DNA of 64,000 nucleotides from Tannerella forsythia (GTDB lineage: Bacteria; Bacteroidota; Bacteroidia; Bacteroidales; Tannerellaceae), in the NCBI RefSeq assembly GCF_001006485.1, contig NZ_JUET01000076.1:124001-188000 (forward strand), read 5' to 3'. Position numbers and translations under genes: made by a program. The notes under the pieces are model-generated. The model made no database searches and was not told the origin of the DNA. It worked only from the letters and a program-made list of their open reading frames with translations. Of this stretch, positions 42,904-51,608 are shown piece after piece. Positions within the stretch are counted from its first letter, which is position 1. Every line of letters begins with the position of its first letter.

Positions 42904-44979
42904 TTAGAGTCCCAACTGATTCATGATAAACTCGAATGTAAAGGTCCAGTTCTTAATACTCTGTTCCGTACTTTGACCGCTTCCGTGTCCGCTTTCGTAG
43001 TCGATGTGGAGGATAACCGGGTTGACTTGTCCGGGATTGTTTTGCACAGCCGCAACGAACTTTTTGGCATGCAGCGGATCAACGCGACTGTCGTTCGCAC
43101 CGGTGGTAACAAGCATTGTCGGGAGGCTTACCCCCGCTTTGATGTTATGATAAGGAGAGTAGGGGAGAATCCATCCGAATTGTTCGGGATCGTCAGACGA
43201 TCCGTACTCCGGAATCCAGTATCGTGCGATCAGGAACTTATGATAACGAAGCATATCCAATAACGGCACTTGGCAAACAATCGCCTTGTAGAGATCGGGG
43301 CGCTGCGTGGCGATGGCACCCATCAACAGCCCGCCGTTACTGCCGCCCATAGCAACCACTTTCTGCGGATTGGTATATTTCTCCTTGATCAGCCACTCTA
43401 CGCAACTGTTGAAATCGTCGAATGTATTTTGCTTTTTGCCCAGCATCCCGTTCCGATGCCACGCTTCGCCGTATTCGTCGCCTCCGCGGATACCGGCACG
43501 TACCACCACAATGCCTTTTTCCAGCAACGGAGCATAGAAGCCTTGATATCCCGGCTCAATACCCGAATTGAAGCCGCCGTATCCGTTAATCAGCACCGGA
43601 TTGTTACCATTCAGTTCGAGACCCTTTTTGTGGATCACAAATGCCGGAATCTTCGTACCGTCTTTCGAGGGATAGAATACGATTTTCCCTTCGATGCCGC
43701 TCATATCGATCGGCAGTTCACGCTGATAGTAGAGTCTCCATTTGAAGTCGGAGGGTGAAGCCACGAAGGTCTTCGGAGTCGATGTAAACGTATTCAAGCT
43801 GATGTAAAGAGAGTCTTCTTCCCGGTTATAACTCATCCCGCCGACGTTTCCCACTTCGGGGAGTTCGATTTCGCGCAACCGTTTTCCGTCGAGATCGTAG
43901 AGCGTAAGACGACTCATAATGTCTTTTTTATCCTGTATGATGATGTTGTTTTTCATAACGGCATAGCTTTGCATCACCGTTTCCGATTCGGGAACCAGCA
44001 CTTTCCAGTCTTTGTATTCGGGATTTGAAACATCGGCCGTCATCAGACGGAAATTCGGCGCTTTGTCGTTCGTCAGGATATAGAGCTTATCGCCAATTGC
44101 TTCGGGATATGCGTTGAACTCTTTGCTTTCGTAGATCAGCTGTCCGGGCTCGTTCGTCCCCGTCTTGCGCATATACACTTTGTTGGAGTAGAAATCGCCT
44201 TCGCCGAAGAATGTTACATCGCCGTAACGGTTGTCGTAGATAAAATAATTGTTCTGTGCATCGGAGGTTGTGCCGATAAACTGTGCTTTTGTTATCGGGT
44301 CGCCTGCTTTCCATCGGTACGTTTTAAGCGGACGCTGCGCATCGATATCTTCTTTCGAACGAAGCGTGAAATAAGCATGTTGCTGATCTTTTGTCCACTG
44401 AAATCCGAAGATGTTTTCGATCGGTTTGTGCAGTATCTTACCCGTTCGCGTATCAATAATGTAAGTCGTCGAAATCTCCGCGCCGCTCTTCTGTACACTG
44501 ATGGCCGCACGGTTGCCGTCATACGTGTAACTCGTACCCGAGGTCGAGGTCTTTCCCGACGGGTCTAATTTGACCGGGTCCCAGATCAATACTTTCTTCC
44601 CGTTGATCAGGGTATAGATTTTGGATTGCATGTCTCCCTTTCTCTTAACGTTTTGGAAGACGCGGTTGCCAATCTTGTTCAAGGGCCCTTCATAATCCAT
44701 GTCGATATACGAGGCGATGGCTTCGCGCAGTCCGGGATGCTCCTGCTGGGTCTGTTTGAGGTATTCGATACCGTAATCGTGCTGCGCTTTAGTCCATGCA
44801 ACGACTTTAGGATCTTCCTTATCTTCGAGCCAGCGGAACGGATCGGTGATCACCACGTTATGCAACGTATCTTTTACGGGTTTTTGAAGAGTCACCGGGG
44901 GGCGAAACGCTACTTGAGCGTAAGAGGTCACTGTCATGGTCAAAGTAAGTGGAAACATGAAAAAATTCTTCATCTGCAA
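42904..44979 (-). CDS. Prolyl oligopeptidase (S9A serine peptidase), secreted
   Basis: The 691-residue enzyme has a signal peptide (MKNFFMFPLTLTMTVTSYAQ) and then the S9A start PVTLQKPVKDTLHNVVITDP followed by FRWLEDKEDP. A seven-bladed propeller (about 70-420) and an alpha/beta hydrolase domain follow. The catalytic triad is visible as Ser in MGGSNGGLLMGA, Asp in TTGANDSRVDPLH and His in ESGHGSGQS. It cleaves after proline in short peptides, probably in the periplasm. It is monocistronic, with a promoter at 45018-45011 and a strong terminator. Confidence 0.95.
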   Translation of the reverse strand: MQMKNFFMFPLTLTMTVTSYAQVAFRPPVTLQKPVKDTLHNVVITDPFRWLEDKEDPKVVAWTKAQHDYGIEYLKQTQQEHPGLREAIASYIDMDYEGPLNKIGNRVFQNVKRKGDMQSKIYTLINGKKVLIWDPVKLDPSGKTSTSGTSYTYDGNRAAISVQKSGAEISTTYIIDTRTGKILHKPIENIFGFQWTKDQQHAYFTLRSKEDIDAQRPLKTYRWKAGDPITKAQFIGTTSDAQNNYFIYDNRYGDVTFFGEGDFYSNKVYMRKTGTNEPGQLIYESKEFNAYPEAIGDKLYILTNDKAPNFRLMTADVSNPEYKDWKVLVPESETVMQSYAVMKNNIIIQDKKDIMSRLTLYDLDGKRLREIELPEVGNVGGMSYNREEDSLYISLNTFTSTPKTFVASPSDFKWRLYYQRELPIDMSGIEGKIVFYPSKDGTKIPAFVIHKKGLELNGNNPVLINGYGGFNSGIEPGYQGFYAPLLEKGIVVVRAGIRGGDEYGEAWHRNGMLGKKQNTFDDFNSCVEWLIKEKYTNPQKVVAMGGSNGGLLMGAIATQRPDLYKAIVCQVPLLDMLRYHKFLIARYWIPEYGSSDDPEQFGWILPYSPYHNIKAGVSLPTMLVTTGANDSRVDPLHAKKFVAAVQNNPGQVNPVILHIDYESGHGSGQSTEQSIKNWTFTFEFIMNQLGL

Positions 44980-45010
44980 TTGTATTTTTGAATAAGTTTG
45001 TTTTTATGTG

Positions 45011-45018
45011 CAAACATA
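45011..45018 (-). promoter_or_regulatory. -7 promoter element TATGTTTG of the prolyl oligopeptidase gene
   Basis: The minus strand reads TATGTTTG at 45018-45011, 31 bases before the start at 44979. Confidence 0.55.
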
Positions 45019-45094
45019 GATAAAAAAGCTGAGATTAAATATGGAAAAGAAGATAAATCTCGGACGCGGTTTTTCTTTTTCGGAGAAAATGATG

Positions 45095-45102
45095 TACCTT
45101 TG
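45095..45102 (+). promoter_or_regulatory. -7 promoter element TACCTTTG of the tmRNA gene
   Basis: This perfect TAnnTTTG box lies 77 bases before the mature tmRNA 5' end, so a precursor with a 5' extension is expected to be trimmed. Confidence 0.5.
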
Positions 45103-45179
45103 CATTTGCTAAACGATCCGAAGTGTCGGATATGGTTAAATCATAGAGGTGATTTTCAAATCATTTACTTTTTATAGAA

Positions 45180-45576
45180 GGGGCTGACCGGTTTTGACAG
45201 CGGGCAGAAGTGGTTTGTAAGCATGCAGTGCGTCGTTGGCCGGCACTTTAATCTCGGTTGATCCAATTTTAACTGGCGAAAATAACTACGCTCTCGCTGC
45301 TTAATCGAAGCACAGTAGATTGAAGCTTAATCCTTACACAAGGTGTTTGGACGAGACATCACCCGGAAGCCGTGGCTTCGAGGCAATCCGAACCGGTGGT
45401 GCAGAAATGTCGGAGATAGCTTGACGGATGTCCCGTACGGCAAGTGAAAATTCAGGGAATAAGGTTGCGGTGGGTGGCTTCGGTCTTGCCGCAGCACGAA
45501 AATGAAGGCGAAGATAAGCATGTAGAAAGCAAATTAGTTCCTCGTTTGGACGAGAGTTCGAATCTCTCCAGCTCCA
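45180..45576 (+). ncRNA. ssrA: Transfer-messenger RNA (tmRNA)
   Basis: The 5' end GGGGCTGACCGGTTTTGACA and the 3' end GTTCGAATCTCTCCAGCTCC form the tRNA-like acceptor and T arm (GGGGCT pairs with AGCTCC, one G-U). The tag frame runs from 45275 to the TAA at 45302-45304 and encodes GENNYALAA. This is the tag I recall for Porphyromonas gingivalis; Bacteroides has GETNYALAA. It rescues stalled ribosomes with SmpB. The pseudoknot region follows the tag. CCA is not encoded. Confidence 0.95.
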
Positions 45577-45588
45577 CATTTCGGGCGA

Positions 45589-48500
45589 TCAGTCCTCCCG
45601 TCGTCTGTACTCTGTGGGGGTTACGCCACACACATTCTTAAATGCCCGCACGAAATTGGGATAGGCATCAAAGCCGCATAAGTCTGCCACTTCCATAAAA
45701 CGGATCGTAGGATCCTTGTCTAACAGGTTGCGAGCTTTTCTGATTTTGAGTCGCTGGATATAGACTGATGGCGCATAGCCTGTCAAGGCGTTGATCTTGC
45801 GGTAGAACTGCCGGGGACTCATGCACATGGTTGAGGCGACGGTTAATACATCGGTGGCTTGGTTCCGGCTGAGTTGCCTGTAAATGAAATCCGACACTTT
45901 GGCGAGGAAGCGTAAATCCGCTTCTTGAGGCATATCGAGGTCCTGCTTCTCATTCTCTTTGATTTCCATCGATATTTTTGCGAACTTTTCCTGCAGGAGT
46001 CGGCGTCCTTCTAACAACTTCTCCACCCTCGTGCGCAGTTCGTCGCTGTTGAACGGCTTGGCAAGATAGGCATCCGCTCCGGCTTCTATGCCCTCGATCC
46101 GCTCCTTTTCCGTAATCTTGGCCGTGACTACGATAATGGGGATATGGTTTACAATCTCATTGCCGCGAATCTGTCGGCATACTTCCAAGCCGTCCATGCC
46201 CGGCATCATCAGGTCGGTGATGATCAGGTCGGGGACAAGTGTGAGGGCTTTCTCCAACCCTGCGCCGCCGTCGGTGGCGTAAGAGAGGGTGTAGCGGTCG
46301 GCAAATTGTGAGCCGATGTAGGCGGCCACGTCGGCATTATCTTCGATGATAAGCAGGTGGCAGGCATTGTCTTCGCTGTCGCTGTCTTGAGGATCGGGCG
46401 TGACTTCGGGAAGCAACGGCCAGTTCGGTTCCGTAGCGGTAGTGATCGGCTGTAGGCCACGATGGCGGATAGGCATGCTGATATGGAAGGTGGTGCCCCG
46501 GCCGAGCGTGCTCTCCACCGTGATCCGTCCTTCCACGGCATCCACGATTTGCTTAACGAGTGCCAGACCCACTCCCGTGCCGATGTTGCACGCCTCACTC
46601 CCGGCCTGATAGAAGGGTTTGAAGATGTTCGAGAACTCCTCTCGCCCGATACCCCGGCCTGTATCCGAGACATCGATAAACAGCAGGTCACCCTCGCGCC
46701 ACGTGAGCACGTTCACCTTGCCATAGGCCGGCGTGAACTTGAAGGCGTTAGAAAGCAGGTTGTTCATCATCTTGATCACATAATCAGGCACAAAGTCCAT
46801 CTCCACCTCGCCTTTCGAGAAGAATTGCAGGTTGATGTTGCGGCTGAGGGCATAGTCGCGATAGCTCTCTATGATCATAGAGAGATAAGCTGTGATGTCG
46901 CCCGTGCGCCAGTCGGTGTTGCCCACGGCCGACTTGATCTTGGAGATGTCTAAGAGCTGGTTGATGAGGGTCAGCAGATTATTGCCTTGCCGCTCGATGG
47001 TACGGGCCTTGTCTGCGGTCTCCTCCGGATCGTCAATCGGTGTTTGCAACTCGTGGCTGAGCCCGAGGATGACCGTGAGCGGTGTGCGGAATTCGTGGGT
47101 GATGTTCGTAAAAAAATCTTCGCGCAGCTGGCTGACCTGTTTGAGGAGTCGGTGATTTCGGCGGCGTACCCGACCCATGTAGATGATGACGGCCATGACG
47201 AGCAGTAGCACGGCGACGAGGGCGATGCCAGCGATCAGGATGACGCGTTTTTCCGTGCGCTCGCGAGCCTGTTGCAGAGCCAGCTCTTCCGTCTTATACC
47301 TCACGTTGTAGTGGCTCACGTTCTGCTCCATGTCGTGGCGATAGATAGAGTCTTTCAGCTCGGCATAGCGCAGGAGGTGACGGCTGGCCTCGGTGGGGTT
47401 ATTGCCTTTTAAGGCCTCGTAGAGTCCTATGCGCGAGCGGCTTTCGTTGTACATGTCTTTGCGTGCGGCAAACTTGTCGACTGCCTGTCTGAAGTAGTGA
47501 GCGGCTTCGTCGTGTGCCCCGCGGCGGTTGAGCAGCTCACCCATCTGGTTGCGGCAGATGGAGAGCGACAACTCGTTGCCGACCTCGTCTAAGATGGGGA
47601 TGGCGTGTAGGAGGGAGCGCTCCGCTTCGGCGTCCAGCCCGAGATCCATCTGTGCCGTGGCCATCTGCGAGAGGCGTATGCCCACCTTGGCCGTGTTGCC
47701 CCGCGCCTCGTCGATCTCGCAGGCCCGACGAGCATAGTCTAACGCCTGCTGCGCCTTCCCCATGACATGATAAATTTCCGAGGCCATGCCGTATTGGATG
47801 GCCATGCGGTTTGAGTCGCCCGCTGCGGTGCTGTATCGGATGGCCTCTAAGATGTACCGTTCACCGTCGTCGAGCTGTTTGGCCACGAGGCAGATGCCCG
47901 CCAGCGTATTGAGCGAGCTGCTGGTGCGGCTCAAATCGCCATGCCTGCGACTGCTTTCAAGGCTCTTTTGCGCGTACTTGATGGCCTGCGCATAATCCGA
48001 CATGCGGAAGTGAAACAACCCCACTAACCGTTCGCAGTCGCTTTGCAGCATCAGGTCACCGGCTCGATAAGTAAGTGGCAAGGCACGTGTGGCACAGCGC
48101 AGTCCCTCGTTATAATCCTGTACTTCATAGAAATATTCACCGGCCCAGTACCATACGAGCATCTCGAGGCTATCTGCGGGCATGCCGGGCGTGGCGTGGA
48201 GCAGGCTGTCGGTCATCTCTTCGCGATAGAGCAGGTCGAAGATGGGTTGGGCGGCGGCCATGCGACGCTTGCCGTGTTGGTGATCGAAATCATCCAACAG
48301 CCGGTTCATCTCGTGTCCGGGTTCCGAAGTGTCAACCCGCGCGGCGGAATCCGCATGTCCGGCATGGCTGCTGTGGGCGATGCGGTCGGACGGACGTTTC
48401 GTGCGGCCGTCGCCGCACGAAACAAGCATGGAAAAGATCGAAATAAGCGCCCATATCACGCTTAAAGTCAATCCACCGCCACAGATATTCCAATGCTTGC

Positions 48501-48591
48501 ACATAGGCATGGGATATAAACCGACTTTTTCGTCATGGGAATCGTGTTGCATAATTGATGATTTAGGATAGTTCATCGAAATGGGGTTCAT
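45589..48591 (-). CDS. Hybrid two-component regulator: TPR sensor, histidine kinase, receiver and AraC domain
   Basis: The 1000-residue protein has an N-terminal hydrophobic segment with a lipobox-like LVSC (Cys about 59), periplasmic TPR repeats (about 90-430) and one membrane helix (about 448-470, VILIAGIALVAVLLLVMAVI). Then come the histidine kinase dimerisation domain (His about 499 in NITHEFRTPLTVI), an ATPase domain (NLLSNAFKFTPAYGK, DTGRGIG, GTGVGLALVK), a receiver (Asp about 793 in IITDLMMPGMDGLEV) and a C-terminal AraC-type DNA-binding domain (from about 907, FYRKINALTGYAPSVYIQRL). This is the hybrid (HTCS-like) layout of Bacteroidetes regulators with TPRs as sensor. It is transcribed away from the surface-protein island and may regulate it. 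The start could also be ATG 48549. Confidence 0.93.
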   Translation of the reverse strand: MNPISMNYPKSSIMQHDSHDEKVGLYPMPMCKHWNICGGGLTLSVIWALISIFSMLVSCGDGRTKRPSDRIAHSSHAGHADSAARVDTSEPGHEMNRLLDDFDHQHGKRRMAAAQPIFDLLYREEMTDSLLHATPGMPADSLEMLVWYWAGEYFYEVQDYNEGLRCATRALPLTYRAGDLMLQSDCERLVGLFHFRMSDYAQAIKYAQKSLESSRRHGDLSRTSSSLNTLAGICLVAKQLDDGERYILEAIRYSTAAGDSNRMAIQYGMASEIYHVMGKAQQALDYARRACEIDEARGNTAKVGIRLSQMATAQMDLGLDAEAERSLLHAIPILDEVGNELSLSICRNQMGELLNRRGAHDEAAHYFRQAVDKFAARKDMYNESRSRIGLYEALKGNNPTEASRHLLRYAELKDSIYRHDMEQNVSHYNVRYKTEELALQQARERTEKRVILIAGIALVAVLLLVMAVIIYMGRVRRRNHRLLKQVSQLREDFFTNITHEFRTPLTVILGLSHELQTPIDDPEETADKARTIERQGNNLLTLINQLLDISKIKSAVGNTDWRTGDITAYLSMIIESYRDYALSRNINLQFFSKGEVEMDFVPDYVIKMMNNLLSNAFKFTPAYGKVNVLTWREGDLLFIDVSDTGRGIGREEFSNIFKPFYQAGSEACNIGTGVGLALVKQIVDAVEGRITVESTLGRGTTFHISMPIRHRGLQPITTATEPNWPLLPEVTPDPQDSDSEDNACHLLIIEDNADVAAYIGSQFADRYTLSYATDGGAGLEKALTLVPDLIITDLMMPGMDGLEVCRQIRGNEIVNHIPIIVVTAKITEKERIEGIEAGADAYLAKPFNSDELRTRVEKLLEGRRLLQEKFAKISMEIKENEKQDLDMPQEADLRFLAKVSDFIYRQLSRNQATDVLTVASTMCMSPRQFYRKINALTGYAPSVYIQRLKIRKARNLLDKDPTIRFMEVADLCGFDAYPNFVRAFKNVCGVTPTEYRRRED

Positions 48592-48958
48592 TGTTCCTTT
48601 TGAAAATTGAAAAGATCGTAAAAAGTTCTATAACCGCCAATAGAATCCGAATAAAATTTTCATAAACATTGAATGCTCCTCCTACGATCGATTCACTGCC
48701 CCTCCTGATTTTCTCCGAGAATGGTTGACACGACCTTTTCCCAATGGCTCAAAATATTTATTTGTTAAAATCTGCAAAAATATCACTAATAAATTATTGT
48801 ACACCAATAGATTATAGCAATAAAATGTCCAATAATGATACGTCTGAAAAATACAGAATGTCCGATATGAATAGGTTTTTGTCTGATTATGATAGTTGGT
48901 TTCGTTCCACCCGCCTTTAATTTTGCAAAAAATCAAACGCATAAAAAGTGCAAGCGAT
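48592..48958. other. Divergent control region between the hybrid regulator and the surface-protein island
   Basis: This 367-bp AT-rich gap holds the promoter for the rightward small gene (48896-48925). I see no TAnnTTTG box for the regulator, and no clear operator repeats. A 108-codon minus-strand frame crosses it but reads through the promoter and has no recognisable domain. Confidence 0.5.
48896..48925 (+). promoter_or_regulatory. Promoter of the small gene at 48959
   Basis: TTG at 48896-48898, a 19-bp spacer and TAATTTTG at 48918-48925 fit the Bacteroidetes consensus. The start codon is 33 bases beyond. Confidence 0.6.
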
Positions 48959-49225
48959 ATGAAAGAACAAGTAGAAGATAGACGCAGCAAACAGCAGATG
49001 CGGAACATGCAATTTTCTGAAGACCGCTTTCAACTGTTCGACACGATACGCACGATTGTCAATGATGAACTTGACCGCCGCGGAGTGGTGAAACAGGAGG
49101 GCAACCCTCATCCCGAGAATCCTCCACCTGAAAAGACGGAACATCAGCCGTCCGAGAAAACGTCGCCTTGTCGCACTCTTTGGAAACGCATTGTGAGCCT
49201 GTTTACCTTCTGCCTGATAGAATGA
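48959..49225 (+). CDS. 88-residue hypothetical protein
   Basis: The ATG at 48959 fits the promoter; the frame is open to 48896 but that part is promoter DNA. The product starts with a charged helix (MKEQVEDRRSKQQMRNMQFS), continues with FDTIRTIVNDELDRRGVV and a proline- and glutamate-rich linker, and ends in a hydrophobic tail (LWKRIVSLFTFCLIE) that could insert in a membrane. I do not recognise it. It is the first rightward gene beyond the hybrid regulator. Confidence 0.6.
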   Translation: MKEQVEDRRSKQQMRNMQFSEDRFQLFDTIRTIVNDELDRRGVVKQEGNPHPENPPPEKTEHQPSEKTSPCRTLWKRIVSLFTFCLIE

Positions 49226-49282
49226 TTGCTGAGGTGTAGAGCTGATTGCTGCAACAGACCGCTGAACACGGACAACTGAACG

Positions 49283-49296
49283 CTGAATAACAATTA
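49283..49296 (+). promoter_or_regulatory. Shared leader motif CTGAATAACAATTA, copy 1
   Basis: The 14-base motif lies 59 bases before the start of the frameshifted secreted-protein gene. The same 14 bases occur before three other island genes (51544, 53670, 59033), each followed by an AT-rich stretch ending in AT-TATCATTATG or TTATCATG-like sequence. Confidence 0.6.
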
Positions 49297-49341
49297 AATA
49301 AATTATTTACTGACTAATTTTAATTTAAAACATTTATCATT

Positions 49342-49652
49342 ATGAAAATGAAAACAAGACATGATTACCCAATCCTTCTCCTCGCTCTAATCGCAGGGCT
49401 GATGGGATTCACAACCGGCGCCCCACAGCGAATGGCTACATTTCCGGCTATCGGCTCTGCTGTGGACAAGAGGAAGTAAGTGATACATCCCGATTCTCGA
49501 ATGGTACGATGAAGCTCAACGTCAATCCGGTAACAAAGGAAGTGGAGGTTCTGCTCGTCAATGGAAAGATAAGAACAATGTCGGAAAATAATGCTGGCGA
49601 TAGCAAGGAGCATATCTTCAGCATCAGCTATAAAGAGAAAATAACGGAATAA
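49342..49652 (+). pseudogene. Frameshifted small secreted protein gene
   Basis: The first frame (49342-49479) begins MKMKTRHDYPILLLALIAGL, then MGFTTGAPQ, a signal peptide nearly the same as that of the large protein at 51609 (MKTRHHYPILLIALLLGLMG). It stops after 45 codons. A second frame, shifted by one base, reads NGYISGYRLCCGQEEVSDTS, then RFSNGTMKLNVNPVTKEVEV, LLVNGKIRTMSENNAGDSKE and HIFSISYKEKITE to a stop at 49652. Joined, they give a secreted protein of about 100 residues. A single-base indel near 49425-49435 explains the break. I do not recognise the mature domain. Confidence 0.65.
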
Positions 49653-49741
49653 ATAAAAACGACCCAATAATAACGCCTTTCGCCTTAATGGAATTACGAC
49701 AAGGGCACTTACTTAATAATTGTTTTAATATATTTTAAACT

Positions 49742-51247
49742 ATGATCAAAAATAATGATTTAAATTCAACAAGGATGAAACAAAACAGAATCATCACATT
49801 GTCAGTAGCCGTGGCGCTGGTATTTGCAATCAGTATACCCGCCGAGGCGCAATTTGGTAACGTTCTCAAAAATGCCAAGAGAAACGTCGAGCGTAAAGTG
49901 AAGAACAAAGCCGAGACCTCCGTCGATCGTACGACCGACAAGGCGATGAACAAGGCGGAAAAAAAGGTGATGGAGAAGACTGAGGAAAAGACGGGACTTC
50001 CCGTGTCCGAATCCTCGAACAACAACTCAAGCGTCTCCGATAAAGACGGCAGTACGCTTATCTCACTCTACAAGAAAGACTACGAGCCTTCGAAAGAGGC
50101 CATCGAAAACGATCCCGACGCATCGAACAACGACGTGTGGAAGCGCTCCACTCGTTCCTTTGCACAGATACACGCAGCCTACGAGCATCTCGACCCGAAG
50201 TACTTCCCCCTACAGCCCTACTACAAGTATCCGAAAATGTATGGGCTGGGTGATAATCTCCTCATCGGGCACAATGTACTCAACAAAATGATAGAGGCGG
50301 TGCTTAGCCAGAGACCGGGCGACTACGTTTACTTCCCGCCTTTCATCCACGACGATAAGAACGGAGCCGAATTCGTTACTCCGGCAGGCGAGAAGATGGG
50401 CATCTACCACGACGATATCTTCCGTTATCCTTTCGCGGCAGCCTTCTTCGCCGACCCCAATAGCGACATTGCTGTGCAGAAACTCGCCGAGTTGCTGGTA
50501 ATCCTCAGTCCGATCATGAAGTCGGGCGTGGAAATCAAACCCGAGACCTGCAATGACGACAAGGGCATACTCGATGCCAACCTCGGCATCGTGCTGCCGG
50601 CAATGGAATACGAAAAACTACGCTTCAAGCGCGAACGTATCATGTTCAACATGGCCCTCAATGTGGTAGACTTCGACCTCATTGCCGACCGCGTCATCGA
50701 CTGCTTCGAAAATGTGGAGAAGAACGATGAGATATGTCAGAAATACCCTTTGATCCGCGCCAAGTACTATCTGATGGGCACGGAACTCTACACCCAAATT
50801 CTTGTCCAGCACAAGGACTGGGACAAGAAGGAAGCCTCCGATCCCAAGGCACGCAAGGCCACGATGCTCTACACGCGCTGGACGGCCGACGGAGTGGTGG
50901 GCAAGATAATGGGCGCCGTGCGTGCGGGTAATGTTCCGGCTGTGGCGATGCCCAAGGGTGTGAATGTTTCGGGCGAACTCAAAACCAAGGGCGATGCCGC
51001 CGGACGCGAACTGGCCGGGCACCGAGGCGACGAGTTCGTCGAGGTGATCTATCACAGTAATAACTGGCAGGAAGTCAAGGAAAAAGTTTGGCCTTACAAA
51101 ACCATCAAGTACACCATCAAGGCCGATCTCATTACCAAATCGGGCGGCAAGACGGTGCTCACCCATTGCTATCTCCAGAAGAGCGCCAACGGACAGAAGT
51201 ATGTCATGGTTGTCGGCAGCGACCCGGAGCGGCACCCTGTGAAGTAG
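49742..51247 (+). CDS. Secreted hypothetical protein
   Basis: The 501-residue frame has a signal peptide (MKQNRIITLSVAVALVFAIS, then IPAEAQ). A start at ATG 49775 (490 residues) gives a more normal signal than ATG 49742. The mature N-terminus is a lysine- and glutamate-rich amphipathic helix (NVLKNAKRNVERKVKNKAET, then KAMNKAEKKVMEKTEEKTG). A mixed alpha/beta domain follows (WKRSTRSFAQIHAAYEHLDP, YFPPFIHDDKNGAEFVTPAG, VWPYKTIKYTIKADLITKSG). There is no T9SS sorting domain. I recognise no family. Upstream there is no CTGAATAACAATTA motif, so it may be a separate transcription unit within the island. Confidence 0.75.
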   Translation: MIKNNDLNSTRMKQNRIITLSVAVALVFAISIPAEAQFGNVLKNAKRNVERKVKNKAETSVDRTTDKAMNKAEKKVMEKTEEKTGLPVSESSNNNSSVSDKDGSTLISLYKKDYEPSKEAIENDPDASNNDVWKRSTRSFAQIHAAYEHLDPKYFPLQPYYKYPKMYGLGDNLLIGHNVLNKMIEAVLSQRPGDYVYFPPFIHDDKNGAEFVTPAGEKMGIYHDDIFRYPFAAAFFADPNSDIAVQKLAELLVILSPIMKSGVEIKPETCNDDKGILDANLGIVLPAMEYEKLRFKRERIMFNMALNVVDFDLIADRVIDCFENVEKNDEICQKYPLIRAKYYLMGTELYTQILVQHKDWDKKEASDPKARKATMLYTRWTADGVVGKIMGAVRAGNVPAVAMPKGVNVSGELKTKGDAAGRELAGHRGDEFVEVIYHSNNWQEVKEKVWPYKTIKYTIKADLITKSGGKTVLTHCYLQKSANGQKYVMVVGSDPERHPVK

Positions 51248-51278
51248 AGGATTGGTTGAACTAACCGCTGACGGCTGT

Positions 51279-51466
51279 AAAAGCCTTGAAAGGACACGTT
51301 ACTTCAGCCCAATGTGGAACGAAGCGAAGCGAGTTACCTGATTTTCCGACCTGCAAGCGTCGCGAAGGCGTGTGAAGCGCACGAAGCCTTGACCTTTTGG
51401 TTACTTTTGGGTCAAGCCAAAAGTAACAGAAGAAGATTCTCCGCTCACGCTCTGAATGACAAAAGA
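51279..51466. repeat. Dispersed non-coding repeat, short form
   Basis: The segment AAAGCCTTGAAAGG ... CTGAATGACAAAAGAC matches the one at 58662-58951 along its length but lacks about 95 bases present there (58710-58804). Shared landmarks are CAGCCCAAT.TGGAACGAAGC, GCGAGTTACCTGATTTTCCG, GCGTGTGAAGCGCACGAAGC and an inner palindrome around GGTTACTTTTG.GTCAAGCC. It fills the 361-bp gap between two island genes; its end resembles the right arm of the palindromic repeats at 63627 and 63749. Confidence 0.75.
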
Positions 51467-51543
51467 CTGTGTTCCAAACGCAAACGGCGCAAATAACCGC
51501 AAATAAAACTTGTGGAACTTGTGGTTAATCTGACCGCTGAATA

Positions 51544-51557
51544 CTGAATAACAATTA
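51544..51557 (+). promoter_or_regulatory. Shared leader motif CTGAATAACAATTA, copy 2
   Basis: The motif lies 65 bases before the start at 51609. The intervening DNA (ATATAAATAAAATAAATAAA... to TTTAGCATTATG) is almost pure A/T, as before the other three genes. Confidence 0.6.
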
Positions 51558-51608
51558 TATAAATAAAATAAATAAATATTTACTAACTAATTTAAACCAT
51601 TTAGCATT

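Noticed and set aside
49415-49440. Programmed ribosomal frameshift in the small secreted gene
   Set aside because: No slippery heptamer or downstream pseudoknot is evident at the shift point. A plain indel is the simpler explanation.
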